Assembly: GCA_003554665.1 (NCBI GenBank)
Contig: PWGY01000026.1
Coordinates: forward strand, 1-44,819
Length of the DNA stretch: 44,819 nucleotides
Source of the DNA: Bacteroidales bacterium
GTDB taxonomy: Bacteria; Bacteroidota; Bacteroidia; Bacteroidales; UBA7960
Direction of reading: 5' to 3'
How positions within the stretch are numbered: position 1 is the first letter of the stretch; each line of letters begins with the position of its first letter. Made by a program: the position numbers and the translations under genes. Below are positions 26,068 through 35,365 of this stretch, piece by piece. The notes beneath the pieces were generated by a model. That model worked only from the letters and a program-made list of their open reading frames with translations, was not told the origin of the DNA and searched no databases.

Positions 26068-29000
26068 TCAATTTCCTTTTCCATGGCATTGCTTGTACTT
26101 TTTGCCACTGCCACAGGGGCAGGGTTCGTTCCGGCCCACCTTTTTTTCAACCCTCACAGGTTGTGCTTTTTGTTTACCACCCTTGCCGCCGGGCAAATCA
26201 CTGCGGCCAGCCTGCAGCTTACTCATATCCATTTTTTCCTGTTCGGTGCCGCGCTGAATCTGGTCGGGATCACGGACTGGCAACCGCGCCTTGCCAAGGA
26301 AAGAAATGATATCTTTATTCACTTGCTGAATCATTCGTTTAAACAATTCGAATGATTCAAATTTATAAATCAGCAATGGATCTTTTTGCTCATAAGCAGC
26401 TCCCTGCACAGATTGCTTCAGGTCATCCATTTCACGGAGATGGTCCTTCCAGGCATTGTCGATGATGGTCAGGGTGATCCCTTTTTCAATGGCCAGTGAA
26501 ACCTCCCTCCCATTGGTATCATATGCCTTTTTCAGATTGGCAATCACATTCATGGTCTTCATCCCGTCGGTAATCGGAATGGCAATATTCTCATATTTTT
26601 GAGATGCCTTCTCGTATACCTCCCTGATCACAGGAAAGGAAGATTCAGCAATCTGCTCATTCTTTTTTTTGTAAGATTCCAATACAACAGCATACAATGA
26701 TTCGTTGAGCTTATCGGGTTTGCCCTCAATGAAATCCTGTTCACTGAACGGTGGTTCGGTACCAAAGGTCCTGAGCAGTTCAAAAGTAAACCCTTCAAAA
26801 TCGCCTGTTTCCTGGTATTCCTGAATCATCTGTTCGCAGGTATCGAACATCATATTTGCGATATCCACGGCCAGTCGCTCTCCAAACAGGGCATTCCGGC
26901 GCTTTTTATAGATCACTTCACGCTGGGCATTCATCACATCGTCGTACTCCAGCAGTCTTTTACGGATACCAAAGTTATTTTCCTCCACCTTTTTCTGGGC
27001 CCTTTCAATCGACTTGGTGATCATGGAATGCTGAATCACCTCTCCTTCCTTCAAACCCATCCTGTCCATCAGTGACGAAATCCTGCCTGAGCCGAATACC
27101 CGCATCAGGTCATCCTCCAGGGAAACAAAAAACTGCGATGACCCGGGGTCGCCCTGGCGACCTGCACGTCCGCGCAGCTGACGGTCAACACGGCGTGATT
27201 CATGCCGTTCCGTACCGAGAATCGCCAGCCCGCCAGCCTCAACCACACCCTGGCCGAGCTTAATGTCTGTACCACGCCCGGCCATGTTGGTGGCAATGGT
27301 TACTGTACCGGCCTGACCCGCCTCTTTAACAATCTGCGCCTCTTTTTGATGATGCTTGGCATTCAGTATATTATGGTGAATTGATCGCAGTTTGAGCATT
27401 CGGCTAAGCAGCTCAGAGGTCTCCACTGAGGTGGTACCCACGAGCACAGGTCTGCCTGCATTGACAAGTTCACCCACTTCATCAATAATGGCATTGTATT
27501 TTTCCCTTTTGGTCTTATAGATCAAATCCTCTCTATCTTCCCGGACAACCGGCCTGTGTGTGGGAATAACCACCACGTCCAGTTTGTAGATATTCCAGAA
27601 CTCTCCGGCCTCTGTTTCTGCCGTACCGGTCATCCCCGCAAGCTTACGGTACATCCTGAAGTAATTCTGGAGCGTTACCGTGGCGTAGGTCTGGGTGGCT
27701 GCTTCCACCTTGACGTTTTCCTTGGCTTCAATGGCCTGATGCAGTCCGTCCGAATACCGCCGCCCTTCCATAACACGACCTGTCTGCTCATCAACAATCT
27801 TTACCTTATTGTCCATGATCACATACTCTGTATCCTTTTCAAAGAGTGTATAGGCCTTCAGCAACTGGTTGATGGTATGTACCCGGGCGCTTTTAACGGA
27901 AAAATCATTGAGCAGTTCATTTTTCTTCTCCATTTTCTTCTCAGATGGCAGGTCCGCTTTTTCCAGTTCCGCCATTTCTGAGCCAATATCCGGAAGAATA
28001 AAAAAGTTGGAGTCTTCAGTCTGACTGGTGATCAGGTCAATACCCTTCTCTGTCAGTTCGATGGAGTTGTTTTTTTCTTCAATCACAAAAAACAGCTCAT
28101 CATCAATAATATGCATATGCTTTCCCTGTTCCTGCATATACAGGTTTTCAGTTTTCTGCAAAATGCTCTTCATGCCTGGTTCAGACAAAAACTTAATCAG
28201 GGCTTTGTTTTTCGGAAGTCCGCGGTGACAGCGCAACAGCAGTTCACCTCCTTTTTTCTCGTCAGGTTCACCCTCTTTGGGAAAAAGGAGTTTTCTTGCT
28301 TCAGCCAGCAGGTTGGTTACAAGCATGCGCTGGGCACTGTAAAGTTTTTCCACCTTGGGTTTCATCTCATGAAATTCATGCTTCTCGCCCTGGGGTGTCG
28401 GACCGGATATGATCAATGGAGTACGGGCATCGTCAATCAATACCGAGTCCACCTCATCCACAATGGCATAGTTTAGCTTTCGCTGCACCAGTTCACCGGG
28501 GTTTCGCGACATATTGTCACGCAGGTAATCAAACCCAAATTCGTTGTTGGTGCCATAAGTAATATCCGCATGGTAGGCATTCTTTCGTTCTGGTGAGTGA
28601 GGCTGATATTTGTCAATGCAATCCACCCTCAGTCCGTGAAACTGAAAAAGCATTCCCATCCATTCAGAGTCGCGCTTGGCCAGATAATCATTTACAGTTA
28701 CGATATGCACCCCCTTGCCTGTAATGGCATTCAGGTAAACTGGAAGGGTTGCAACCAGGGTTTTACCCTCACCTGTAGCCATTTCAGCAATTTTCCCTTT
28801 ATGAAGATGAATACCGCCTATCAGCTGGACGTCATAATGCACCATATCCCAGGTGATCAGGTTCCCGCCTGCCATCCACTGATTTTTGTAACAGGCTTTA
28901 TCGCCCCTGATGTCTATGCTGGGGTTGACCGCTGCAAGTTCCCGGTCATAATCATTTGCGGTAACAATCACCTCTTCATTTTCCTTGAAACGACGTGCGG

Positions 29001-29352
29001 TTTCCTTAACCACTGAAAAGGCCTCCGGGATCAGTTCTCCCAGAAGGGTTTCCGTATTCTCATTCTGTTTGTCATCCAGGGCATCAATTTGCTGATAAAT
29101 CCGCTCTTTTTCCTCAATGTCAATATTAAAATTGTTCTCAAGGTACTCCCGTAGCGTATCAATCTGCTTTTGTTCTTCCTGAACGCTTTCTTCAATCCGT
29201 TTTTTCAGTTCCAGGGTTTTGGCTCTGAGCTGGTCATTGTCGAGGGTCTTGATGGATTCGTAGGCTTGCTGGGTCGCTTCAAGAGTTCCCTTTATTTCCC
29301 GGAAATCCCTGTCAGCCTTACTGCCAAATATTTTTTTTACAAGATTAAGCAT
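26068..29352 (-). CDS. secA: Preprotein translocase ATPase SecA
   Basis: A 1094-residue SecA, the motor that drives unfolded preproteins through SecYEG. Walker A is MATGEGKT and the DEAD-type motif is DEVDS; the preprotein cross-linking domain, the helicase motif with [10 protein letters not shown], the helical scaffold and wing domains, and the C-terminal zinc finger [14 protein letters not shown] are all present. It is about 190 residues longer than E. coli SecA, mainly through insertions in the first nucleotide-binding domain and the PPXD (about 30-130 and 330-470), as seen in other Bacteroidota. Its promoter is a TAACTTTG box 23 bases upstream. Confidence 0.98.
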   Translation of the reverse strand: MLNLVKKIFGSKADRDFREIKGTLEATQQAYESIKTLDNDQLRAKTLELKKRIEESVQEEQKQIDTLREYLENNFNIDIEEKERIYQQIDALDDKQNENTETLLGELIPEAFSVVKETARRFKENEEVIVTANDYDRELAAVNPSIDIRGDKACYKNQWMAGGNLITWDMVHYDVQLIGGIHLHKGKIAEMATGEGKTLVATLPVYLNAITGKGVHIVTVNDYLAKRDSEWMGMLFQFHGLRVDCIDKYQPHSPERKNAYHADITYGTNNEFGFDYLRDNMSRNPGELVQRKLNYAIVDEVDSVLIDDARTPLIISGPTPQGEKHEFHEMKPKVEKLYSAQRMLVTNLLAEARKLLFPKEGEPDEKKGGELLLRCHRGLPKNKALIKFLSEPGMKSILQKTENLYMQEQGKHMHIIDDELFFVIEEKNNSIELTEKGIDLITSQTEDSNFFILPDIGSEMAELEKADLPSEKKMEKKNELLNDFSVKSARVHTINQLLKAYTLFEKDTEYVIMDNKVKIVDEQTGRVMEGRRYSDGLHQAIEAKENVKVEAATQTYATVTLQNYFRMYRKLAGMTGTAETEAGEFWNIYKLDVVVIPTHRPVVREDREDLIYKTKREKYNAIIDEVGELVNAGRPVLVGTTSVETSELLSRMLKLRSIHHNILNAKHHQKEAQIVKEAGQAGTVTIATNMAGRGTDIKLGQGVVEAGGLAILGTERHESRRVDRQLRGRAGRQGDPGSSQFFVSLEDDLMRVFGSGRISSLMDRMGLKEGEVIQHSMITKSIERAQKKVEENNFGIRKRLLEYDDVMNAQREVIYKKRRNALFGERLAVDIANMMFDTCEQMIQEYQETGDFEGFTFELLRTFGTEPPFSEQDFIEGKPDKLNESLYAVVLESYKKKNEQIAESSFPVIREVYEKASQKYENIAIPITDGMKTMNVIANLKKAYDTNGREVSLAIEKGITLTIIDNAWKDHLREMDDLKQSVQGAAYEQKDPLLIYKFESFELFKRMIQQVNKDIISFLGKARLPVRDPDQIQRGTEQEKMDMSKLQAGRSDLPGGKGGKQKAQPVRVEKKVGRNEPCPCGSGKKYKQCHGKGN

Positions 29353-29374
29353 AGATCGGTCTTTTTAGGAAAAA

Positions 29375-29382
29375 CAAAGTTA
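29375..29382 (-). promoter_or_regulatory. -7 element (TAACTTTG) of secA
   Basis: A perfect TAnnTTTG box on the minus strand, 22 bases upstream of the ATG at 29352. It starts just downstream of the terminator at 29420-29445, so secA is transcribed independently of the DUF2795 gene. Confidence 0.5.
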
Positions 29383-29419
29383 ATCAAATCTGTATACAAT
29401 TCGGCGCGGGCTAAAACGC

Positions 29420-29445
29420 AAAAAACCGGCGGATGCCGGTTTTTT
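29420..29445 (-). terminator. Intrinsic terminator after the DUF2795 gene
   Basis: AAAAAACCGGC - GGAT - GCCGGTTTTTT: an 11-base-pair perfect stem with a 4-base loop, ending in a run of six T on either strand. It lies 40 bases after the DUF2795 stop codon and before the secA promoter. The symmetry makes it potentially bidirectional. It is the clearest terminator in the window. Confidence 0.9.
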
Positions 29446-29485
29446 ACTTAACCACTTATCTTATTTCATTTTAATTTTAAGACCA

Positions 29486-29707
29486 TCAGTATTCGTCCTC
29501 ATGAAAGAAGAAATCATCTTTTGTGGGATAGTCCGGCCAGATATCTTCAATACTTTCATAAACATCGCCTTCGTCTTCAATTTCCTGAAGATTTTCAATG
29601 ACTTCCATCGGGGCCCCCGATCGCAATGCGTAATCAATCAACTCCTCCTTGGTGGCGGGCCAGGGAGCATCTTCGAGTTTCGACGCCAGTTCCAAAGTCC
29701 AATACAT
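29486..29707 (-). CDS. DUF2795 domain protein
   Basis: A 73-residue acidic protein. The first half (LASKLEDAPWPATKEELIDYALRSGAP, then VIENLQEIED) matches DUF2795, a small helical domain common in Bacteroidota and Actinobacteria whose role is unknown. The second half is strongly acidic (DEGDVYES, DDFFFHEDE). It has its own good promoter and a strong terminator, so it is a monocistronic unit divergent from smpB. Confidence 0.8.
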   Translation of the reverse strand: MYWTLELASKLEDAPWPATKEELIDYALRSGAPMEVIENLQEIEDEGDVYESIEDIWPDYPTKDDFFFHEDEY

Positions 29708-29729
29708 ATGTAATGGGTTTTATTTTTTG

Positions 29730-29760
29730 CAAAAGTATATTTTTTTATGAATAAGGCAAC
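29730..29760 (-). promoter_or_regulatory. Promoter of the DUF2795 gene
   Basis: On the minus strand: GTTG (29760-29757), a 19-base spacer, TACTTTTG (29737-29730). Both elements fit the Bacteroidota pattern. Transcription would start near 29723, about 15 bases before the ATG at 29707. Confidence 0.65.
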
Positions 29761-29849
29761 AATAAAAAATACTTTTTGGTTTGACTCCTGGAGTAAAAAA
29801 GCCGTATTCCTTATTTTTACTATATTCGCGGGTCAAAGACAAAACAGCC

Positions 29850-30296
29850 ATGTCAGGTAAGATCAACATCAAAAACAAAAAAGCCAGTTTTGAATACTTT
29901 TTACTGGAAAAGTTCGAGGCAGGACTGGTTCTTACCGGCACCGAGATCAAATCAATACGTGCAGGAAAAGCCAGCCTTACTGAAAGCTACTGTGCATTCA
30001 GCAAGCATGAGCTGTTTGTGAGAAACATGCATATTGCTCCATACTCTCACGGAACCTACAACAACCATGAACCAAAACGTGAACGAAAATTATTGCTAAC
30101 CGCGCGGGAGCTAAAAAAACTCAAATCCAGGCTGGAAGAAAAAGGGCTGACCCTTGTCCCTACCCGACTCTTTATCAATGAAAAAGGACTTGCCAAGCTG
30201 GAGATCGCTCTGGCCAAGGGGAAAAAACTTTATGATAAAAGGGAGACCATCAAAAAGAAAGACATACAGCGCGAAATAGACCGTGGCAGCATGTAA
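29850..30296 (+). CDS. smpB: SsrA-binding protein SmpB
   Basis: A 148-residue SmpB that binds tmRNA and brings it to stalled ribosomes for trans-translation. The core reads [33 protein letters not shown], with the conserved G-T-E-I-K-S-I, and the C-terminal tail ([21 protein letters not shown]) is the region that enters the decoding site. The ATG at 29850 ([14 protein letters not shown]) is the right start; the longer frame from a TTG at 29781 runs through the putative promoter region (TATATTCG at 29821-29828). tmRNA itself (ssrA) is not in the window. Confidence 0.96.
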   Translation: MSGKINIKNKKASFEYFLLEKFEAGLVLTGTEIKSIRAGKASLTESYCAFSKHELFVRNMHIAPYSHGTYNNHEPKRERKLLLTARELKKLKSRLEEKGLTLVPTRLFINEKGLAKLEIALAKGKKLYDKRETIKKKDIQREIDRGSM

Positions 30297-30297
30297 T

Positions 30298-30954
30298 TCA
30301 ATCGGCTTGGTCATAATAAATTACCGCATTGCCATCGTCAGCCTCCTCTTCTTCTTCTTCCTCCTCTTCATCCTCCAGTTCCCACGAATAGAGCGGACGC
30401 TGCGGACCATGCTCCCTGTAGAACCAGGCAAGCAAAGCTCCTGAAAGCAACCCCATTAAATGTCCTTCCCAGGAAATGTGTTCACGGACAGGAAATACCC
30501 CCCAAATAAGGCCCCCGTAGAGAAAAGCCACCAGCAGCGAAAGGGCCATCAGTCGTGGGTGCCTGCGAATGATACCGCTGACAAAAAGGAATGCAGCCAG
30601 GCAGTATATTATACCAGAAGCACCAATATGGTAAGAAGGTCTTCCCATCAGCCAAACCCAGAATCCGGTAATGACCAGCCCCCACAAAAATACCGGTAAT
30701 GCGACCTCCCTGTAAAAATACAGCAAGGCTGTACCAAGCACAAGCAAGGGCAGGCTATTGGAAGCAAGATGAGAAAAGCTTCCATGGATCAGAGGAGAAA
30801 AGAGAATACCCTTTAACCCGGAAGTAGTTTTAGGGAAAATTCCAAAATCAGATAATGACATCCCAAAGGCCATTTCCAAAGTTTTCACCAACCAAAGGAT
30901 CAATACAAAAATGAGCGGAAAAATCAGACTGTTCAGAAACCGCTGTTTTTCCAC
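30298..30954 (-). CDS. Rhomboid-family intramembrane serine protease with acidic tail
   Basis: A 218-residue rhomboid starting at GTG 30954 (MEKQRFLNSLIFP). It has a helix-2 motif HGSFSHLASN, catalytic serine in HIGASG (Ser113) and catalytic histidine in EGHLMG (His165), so the dyad is intact. The C-terminus carries a poly-Glu stretch (about 10 in a row). The longest frame would begin at a TTG at 31041, but that TTG is the last three bases of a perfect -7 promoter box (TACTTTTG), so it cannot be translated. The GTG starts where rhomboid homologues begin and is preceded by an A-rich stretch. Its stop lies 1 base from the smpB stop. Confidence 0.88.
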   Translation of the reverse strand: MEKQRFLNSLIFPLIFVLILWLVKTLEMAFGMSLSDFGIFPKTTSGLKGILFSPLIHGSFSHLASNSLPLLVLGTALLYFYREVALPVFLWGLVITGFWVWLMGRPSYHIGASGIIYCLAAFLFVSGIIRRHPRLMALSLLVAFLYGGLIWGVFPVREHISWEGHLMGLLSGALLAWFYREHGPQRPLYSWELEDEEEEEEEEEADDGNAVIYYDQAD

Positions 30955-31038
30955 CTTTTTATTAATTTTGTATGATTGGTCAGAAGCTGAGATAGGTTTT
31001 GTTTTTATAAAGACTTTTTGGCCTTGTTTTTGTTTACT

Positions 31039-31046
31039 CAAAAGTA
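31039..31046 (-). promoter_or_regulatory. -7 element (TACTTTTG) of the rhomboid at 30298
   Basis: A perfect TAnnTTTG box on the minus strand. Transcription would start near 31033, giving about 78 bases of leader before the GTG at 30954. It decides the start of that gene. Confidence 0.5.
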
Positions 31047-31126
31047 CGGATAGTTTGATTTATTTCATAACGGGATCTGAGAGCATTGAGGATCCTGTTT
31101 TTTAAGAACAAAAGAAATACCCAGAA

Positions 31127-32734
31127 ATGAACACACTTAAGCACATGACCCGCCTGTTGACACTCACAATACTGCTTGTTTCCCTGGCTGCCACTTCTTT
31201 TTCACAGGTCAGTCAGGATCAAATGGAAAAGCTTCAGCGGGCACTGCAGTTTATAGAATTCGCCTACATTGAAGAACTTGATGATGAAAAGCTGGTTGAG
31301 GATGCCATTCGTGGCATCCTCCGCGAACTGGACCCACACAGTCGCTATCTTTCCGCTGATGAACTCAAGAGGGCCAATGAGCCGCTGGAGGGCAGTTTTG
31401 AAGGAATTGGGATACAGTTTGATCTGATCAATGATACCATCACTGTGGTAAGCCCCATACCGGGTGGGCCCTCAGAAAAAGTAGGATTAATGCCCGGTGA
31501 CAAGATTGTGTACATCAATGGCGAAGAAGCATATGGCAGCAATGTAACCAATGAATATGTGCAAGAAAAATTGCGGGGTGAACGCGGTTCGGAGGTGGAG
31601 GTTTCCATTCACCGTACGGGAGCTTCTGAGTTACTTGACTTTTCAATTACCCGTGACCAGATCCCGATCCATTCGGTAGATGCAGCTTTTATGGCCACCC
31701 CCGAAATCGGGTATATCAAAGTCAACAGATTTGCACGCACCACCCTGCAGGAAGTAAAGGATGCCATCAGTGACCTGAAGTCGGAAGGAATGACCGATCT
31801 TATTGTTGATTTGAATTATAATTCTGGTGGCTACCTGGATGTGGCCATTGACCTGACTGACGAATTCCTGGAACGCGACCAGCTGATTGTTTATACGAAG
31901 GGACATGCGGCCCCCAGGCAGGAGTTCAAAAGCACCGCCAGTGGAATTTTCAAAGAAGGAAAAGTGGTGGTGCTGATCAACGAAGGTTCTGCCTCAGCCA
32001 GTGAAATTTTCGCCGGGGCAATCCAGGACTGGGACAGGGGGCTGATCGTCGGAAGACGATCCTTCGGCAAAGGACTGGTCCAGCGACCATTTGAACTACC
32101 CGATGAGTCAGCTATCAGACTGACCACCGCACAATATCATACCCCCACCGGACGCAGTATTCAAAAACCATATGACGAGGGCACCGACCAGTATTATGCC
32201 GATCTTTCGAACCGCCTTTCCTCCGGAGAACTGGTAAGTCCGGATAACATTACTTTTCCCGACTCTTTGAAGTACAGTACCAAGATCAACGGCAGGGCTG
32301 TTTATGGTGGTGGCGGAATCATGCCGGACTTTTTCACTCCACTGGATACCGCTGAAGTTTCAGATTATTATTCCAGGATGCTGAGGCAAGGAATTCTCAA
32401 TACCTTCGCGATTGAATACACCAATCGTAACCGTCAGACCTTGTCAGAACAGTACGACAATGTAAACGATTTCATTGAAAATTTTCATGTGCATGAAGAC
32501 CTGATAGATTCTCTGCAGAATTATGCAGCAGATCAGCACGACCTCGTTGATGAGGAGGAGGAAGAAGAAAAGTATGTTGAACATATTGAGCGTCAGCTCA
32601 AGGGTCAGATTGCCAGAAATCTTTTTGACTTTTCCGCCTACATTCAGGTGGTCATGCAACATGAAGATTTTTTCAAAGAAGCGATCCGCATTATTGAGGA
32701 TGATACCTTTGAACAGTTGCAGATCAGGTATTGA
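31127..32734 (+). CDS. ctpA: Carboxy-terminal processing protease (S41), CtpA-like
   Basis: A 535-residue S41 serine protease. It has a signal peptide (about 1-25), a helical N-terminal segment with the family motif ILRELDPHSRYLS, a PDZ domain (about 85-165), and the protease core with the Ser-Lys dyad: Ser290 in GSASASE and Lys315 in SFGKGLVQ, 25 residues apart as expected. It should act in the periplasm on C-termini of envelope proteins or on regulatory substrates. The last ~90 residues are helical with an acidic DEEEEEEK patch. It starts the plus-strand operon ctpA-rhomboid-aminotransferase. Confidence 0.95.
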   Translation: MNTLKHMTRLLTLTILLVSLAATSFSQVSQDQMEKLQRALQFIEFAYIEELDDEKLVEDAIRGILRELDPHSRYLSADELKRANEPLEGSFEGIGIQFDLINDTITVVSPIPGGPSEKVGLMPGDKIVYINGEEAYGSNVTNEYVQEKLRGERGSEVEVSIHRTGASELLDFSITRDQIPIHSVDAAFMATPEIGYIKVNRFARTTLQEVKDAISDLKSEGMTDLIVDLNYNSGGYLDVAIDLTDEFLERDQLIVYTKGHAAPRQEFKSTASGIFKEGKVVVLINEGSASASEIFAGAIQDWDRGLIVGRRSFGKGLVQRPFELPDESAIRLTTAQYHTPTGRSIQKPYDEGTDQYYADLSNRLSSGELVSPDNITFPDSLKYSTKINGRAVYGGGGIMPDFFTPLDTAEVSDYYSRMLRQGILNTFAIEYTNRNRQTLSEQYDNVNDFIENFHVHEDLIDSLQNYAADQHDLVDEEEEEEKYVEHIERQLKGQIARNLFDFSAYIQVVMQHEDFFKEAIRIIEDDTFEQLQIRY

Positions 32735-32766
32735 CCAAAAACACATCTTGTTAACCCTGAACTGAA

Positions 32767-33375
32767 ATGTCGGCCACCCTCTTTATTATCATTGCGACTG
32801 TTTTGGCAAGTATCACTGCTTTTGGCAGTGGAAGAATGTTCGAGCGGTTGAAATTCAATGCTTACGCCATCAGGGAGCACAGACAAATGCACCGGTTTTT
32901 CTCCTATGGTCTGCTGCATGTGGATTATACGCATCTGTTGGTGAATATGATTGTTCTTTTTTCTTTTGGCCGGAATGTGGAACACGAGTTCTCTGCCCAT
33001 TTTGGCAGTACAGGACAATTGTTCTTTTTGCTGCTTTACATCGTCGGATTGGTGGGAAGTGTGATCCCTGCTTATTTCAAAAATGCCAAAGATCCTTATT
33101 ATAATGCAGTGGGGGCAAGTGGCGCAGTCTCAGCTGTTCTTTTTGCCAGCATTCTCGTATACCCCCAGGGCTCCATTATCTTTATTTTTTTCCCAGTTCC
33201 CATTCCTGCCTTTCTATTTGGCATCCTTTACCTGCTTTATTCCGTTTACATGGCCAAAAGAGGCAGCGATAATGTTGGGCATGATGTCCACTTCTGGGGA
33301 GCCATATTCGGTGTGTTATTCACAGGTGTACTTGATCCCGGATTCTTTTCCCGGTTCATCCACTATGTTTTTTAA
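32767..33375 (+). CDS. Compact rhomboid-family intramembrane serine protease
   Basis: A 202-residue rhomboid with six predicted helices. Helix 2 has HVDYTHLLVNM, the catalytic serine is in VGASGA (Ser118) and the histidine in DVHFWGA (His175), with His172 nearby. It is the smallest of the four rhomboids and has no extra domain. It lies between ctpA (32-base gap) and the aminodeoxychorismate-lyase-like gene (11-base gap), so co-transcription is likely. Pairing of an intramembrane and a periplasmic protease could mean sequential processing, which is inference. Confidence 0.92.
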   Translation: MSATLFIIIATVLASITAFGSGRMFERLKFNAYAIREHRQMHRFFSYGLLHVDYTHLLVNMIVLFSFGRNVEHEFSAHFGSTGQLFFLLLYIVGLVGSVIPAYFKNAKDPYYNAVGASGAVSAVLFASILVYPQGSIIFIFFPVPIPAFLFGILYLLYSVYMAKRGSDNVGHDVHFWGAIFGVLFTGVLDPGFFSRFIHYVF

Positions 33376-33386
33376 ACTGCCTATAC

Positions 33387-34232
33387 ATGAACATGGTATC
33401 CTGGAACGGCCGGCTGATCCCACAAGATGACTTCATCCTGTCACCCTCAAACAGGGCATTTCGTTATGGTGACGGATTATTTGAGACCATTCGGGTAACA
33501 CGTGGAAAACCTTTATGGGCCGACAAACATTTTTCGCGCCTGACAGGGGGAATGGAACTGCTCCAGATCAATCCTGGTGCCAACTGGTCAAAAGACCTCT
33601 TCACCGGGGCAGTGAAAGAGCTTGTGTCAGCCAATCATTCTGAAACAGGAAATGCCAGGGTGCGTTTCTCAGCATTCCGTGAAGATGGCGGTCTTTACAT
33701 GCCCATTGGGAACAGCGTCTCCTGGTTGATAGAATCGGAAAAACTGGATCAGGAAAATTTCGTACTGAACAACAGGGGAGTTCATGTGAAAGAATATACC
33801 GGGATGCGCAAAGGAGTCAATCAGTTTTCCTCAATCAAGTCGATCAATGCGCAGCTATATGTGATGGCCAGCCTGTACAAGCGAGAATCCGGACTCGGCG
33901 ACTGTTTGATCCTGAATGAAGATGGGAACATCATTGAAGCCACCAGCTCAAATATTTTCATTGTTCGGCAACAACAACTGTTTACACCACCGGTCAACCA
34001 GGGATGCGTGGAGGGGATCATGCGCCGTGTGGTCATGGAAACAGCTGCAGAAAACGGATTTGAGGTGAAAGAGAAACCGCTGGATCCGGGTGAACTGGAA
34101 AATGCAGATGAATGCTTCCTGACCAACAGCATACAGGGAATCCGCTGGGTAGGCCTTTACAACAACAGGCGCTATTACAATACTGTTTCCAGAAAACTAA
34201 TCCTGCTCCTGAACGCCAGGGCCCTGCGATAA
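33387..34232 (+). CDS. Class IV aminotransferase-fold enzyme, probably 4-amino-4-deoxychorismate lyase
   Basis: A 281-residue fold-type IV PLP enzyme. The PLP lysine is Lys151 (SSIKSINAQLY) and the phosphate site contains IIEATSSNIF. N-terminal FRYGDGLFETIRV and C-terminal CVEGIMRR and LTNSIQGIRWV are typical of PabC, which splits aminodeoxychorismate into p-aminobenzoate and pyruvate for folate synthesis. Branched-chain and D-amino-acid aminotransferases share the fold, so the substrate is probable only. pabA and pabB are not nearby. ATGs occur at residues 1 and 3. Confidence 0.75.
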   Translation: MNMVSWNGRLIPQDDFILSPSNRAFRYGDGLFETIRVTRGKPLWADKHFSRLTGGMELLQINPGANWSKDLFTGAVKELVSANHSETGNARVRFSAFREDGGLYMPIGNSVSWLIESEKLDQENFVLNNRGVHVKEYTGMRKGVNQFSSIKSINAQLYVMASLYKRESGLGDCLILNEDGNIIEATSSNIFIVRQQQLFTPPVNQGCVEGIMRRVVMETAAENGFEVKEKPLDPGELENADECFLTNSIQGIRWVGLYNNRRYYNTVSRKLILLLNARALR

Positions 34233-34237
34233 TTCCT

Positions 34238-34245
34238 TATATTTG
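34238..34245 (+). promoter_or_regulatory. -7 element (TATATTTG) upstream of the TPR-SPOR gene
   Basis: A perfect TAnnTTTG box 5 bases after the upstream stop codon and 47 bases before the ATG at 34293. No clear -33 box. Confidence 0.5.
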
Positions 34246-34292
34246 TCTGAAAGCTTTTTTATCGCAAACATTCATTTTCCGACAGGTTTACT

Positions 34293-35348
34293 ATGCGAGT
34301 CCTTTGTATCATCATCCTGTTATCCGGAATTTTTTGTTCCGCGGCATGCATGAGCCAGCCTTCAGACAGAGACATCAGACGAGCCCGGGAGTTGTTTTCC
34401 GAAGGTGTCCGGAAAGGGATTGAAGGCAATTACAGCCAGGCCCTTACCTCTTTTGATGCAGCCATCGCACTTGATCCCTTGCTTACCGATGCCTACCTGT
34501 ACCGGGGGCTGGCACATATTGAGCTCAGTCAGTATGAGCAGGCACTGGAAGATTTCAGGGCAATCACCGGATCTGACCACAAATATGCCGATCAGCTGCA
34601 TTACTTTTCCGGACTGGCTTATGCCTCAAAAGGATCATACAATGAAGCCATTTATCATTACAGTGAGGCGCTGCATATCAGCCCCGATTATTATTCTTTT
34701 TTTCAACGCGGAAAGGCCTATTATGCAACCGGAGAATTCGGACGGGCTCTGCAGGATTTTGATGTCGCCCACAATCTAAATCCCGGGTTTGGAGAAGTCC
34801 ATTTTTTCAGGGGAAGAGCACGTTATCAGACCGGCCTCTACAGCGATGCACTGAAAGATCTGATGCAGGCCCGTGAAAGTTATCCGGATGATCCTTTGCT
34901 GCACTACTACCTCGGGCATACATACCAGGAGCTGGGGAACGAAGATCAAGCCCGGGATCATCTGGCTGAAGCCGAAGAACCTTCCTATGTGGCAGGTGAA
35001 AAAAGTGATTTTAAACAGGAAACACGGATGCTGAGCGAAAGGTTGTCTCCACGGGAACTGACCGAACTGGATGAGGGCTTTTATGATACCTTGCTGGAAG
35101 CAGCATCGCCCTCCGGTATAGGTATTCAGGTCGCATCCTTTGTAAACCCGGACCAGGTCTCAGGCATTGCCTCCGCCTATCAGCTAAATTTTGGCCATCC
35201 TGTTTTTATCCAAATCTCCATAGAGGATGGCAGAAATCTTTATAAACTCATTGTTGGTGAATTCACCGATCGGGAAGAAGCGCTGAAGGTGCGCAGTGAA
35301 TTACGTGATCAGGGATTCATGGACAGCTTTCTTACGCGATATCCCTGA
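34293..35348 (+). CDS. Secreted TPR protein with C-terminal SPOR domain
   Basis: A 351-residue exported protein. An N-terminal signal sequence (about 1-22) ends in SAACMS; the -3 position is Ser, so it is not a canonical lipobox. About six TPR units follow (about 25-240; cores such as AYLYRGLAHIELSQYEQALEDF), and the last ~75 residues resemble a SPOR domain (IGIQVASFVN, then LYKLIVGEFTDREEALKVRSELRDQG). SPOR domains bind peptidoglycan stripped of stem peptides at division sites, so this is likely a periplasmic scaffold linked to cell wall remodelling. That role is inference; the domains are visible. Confidence 0.8.
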   Translation: MRVLCIIILLSGIFCSAACMSQPSDRDIRRARELFSEGVRKGIEGNYSQALTSFDAAIALDPLLTDAYLYRGLAHIELSQYEQALEDFRAITGSDHKYADQLHYFSGLAYASKGSYNEAIYHYSEALHISPDYYSFFQRGKAYYATGEFGRALQDFDVAHNLNPGFGEVHFFRGRARYQTGLYSDALKDLMQARESYPDDPLLHYYLGHTYQELGNEDQARDHLAEAEEPSYVAGEKSDFKQETRMLSERLSPRELTELDEGFYDTLLEAASPSGIGIQVASFVNPDQVSGIASAYQLNFGHPVFIQISIEDGRNLYKLIVGEFTDREEALKVRSELRDQGFMDSFLTRYP

Positions 35349-35365
35349 ATCAGCCGTTATCCGCA

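Noticed and set aside
29781..29849. 23-residue N-terminal extension of smpB from a TTG
   Set aside because: It crosses the likely promoter region and SmpB normally starts at the ATG used here.
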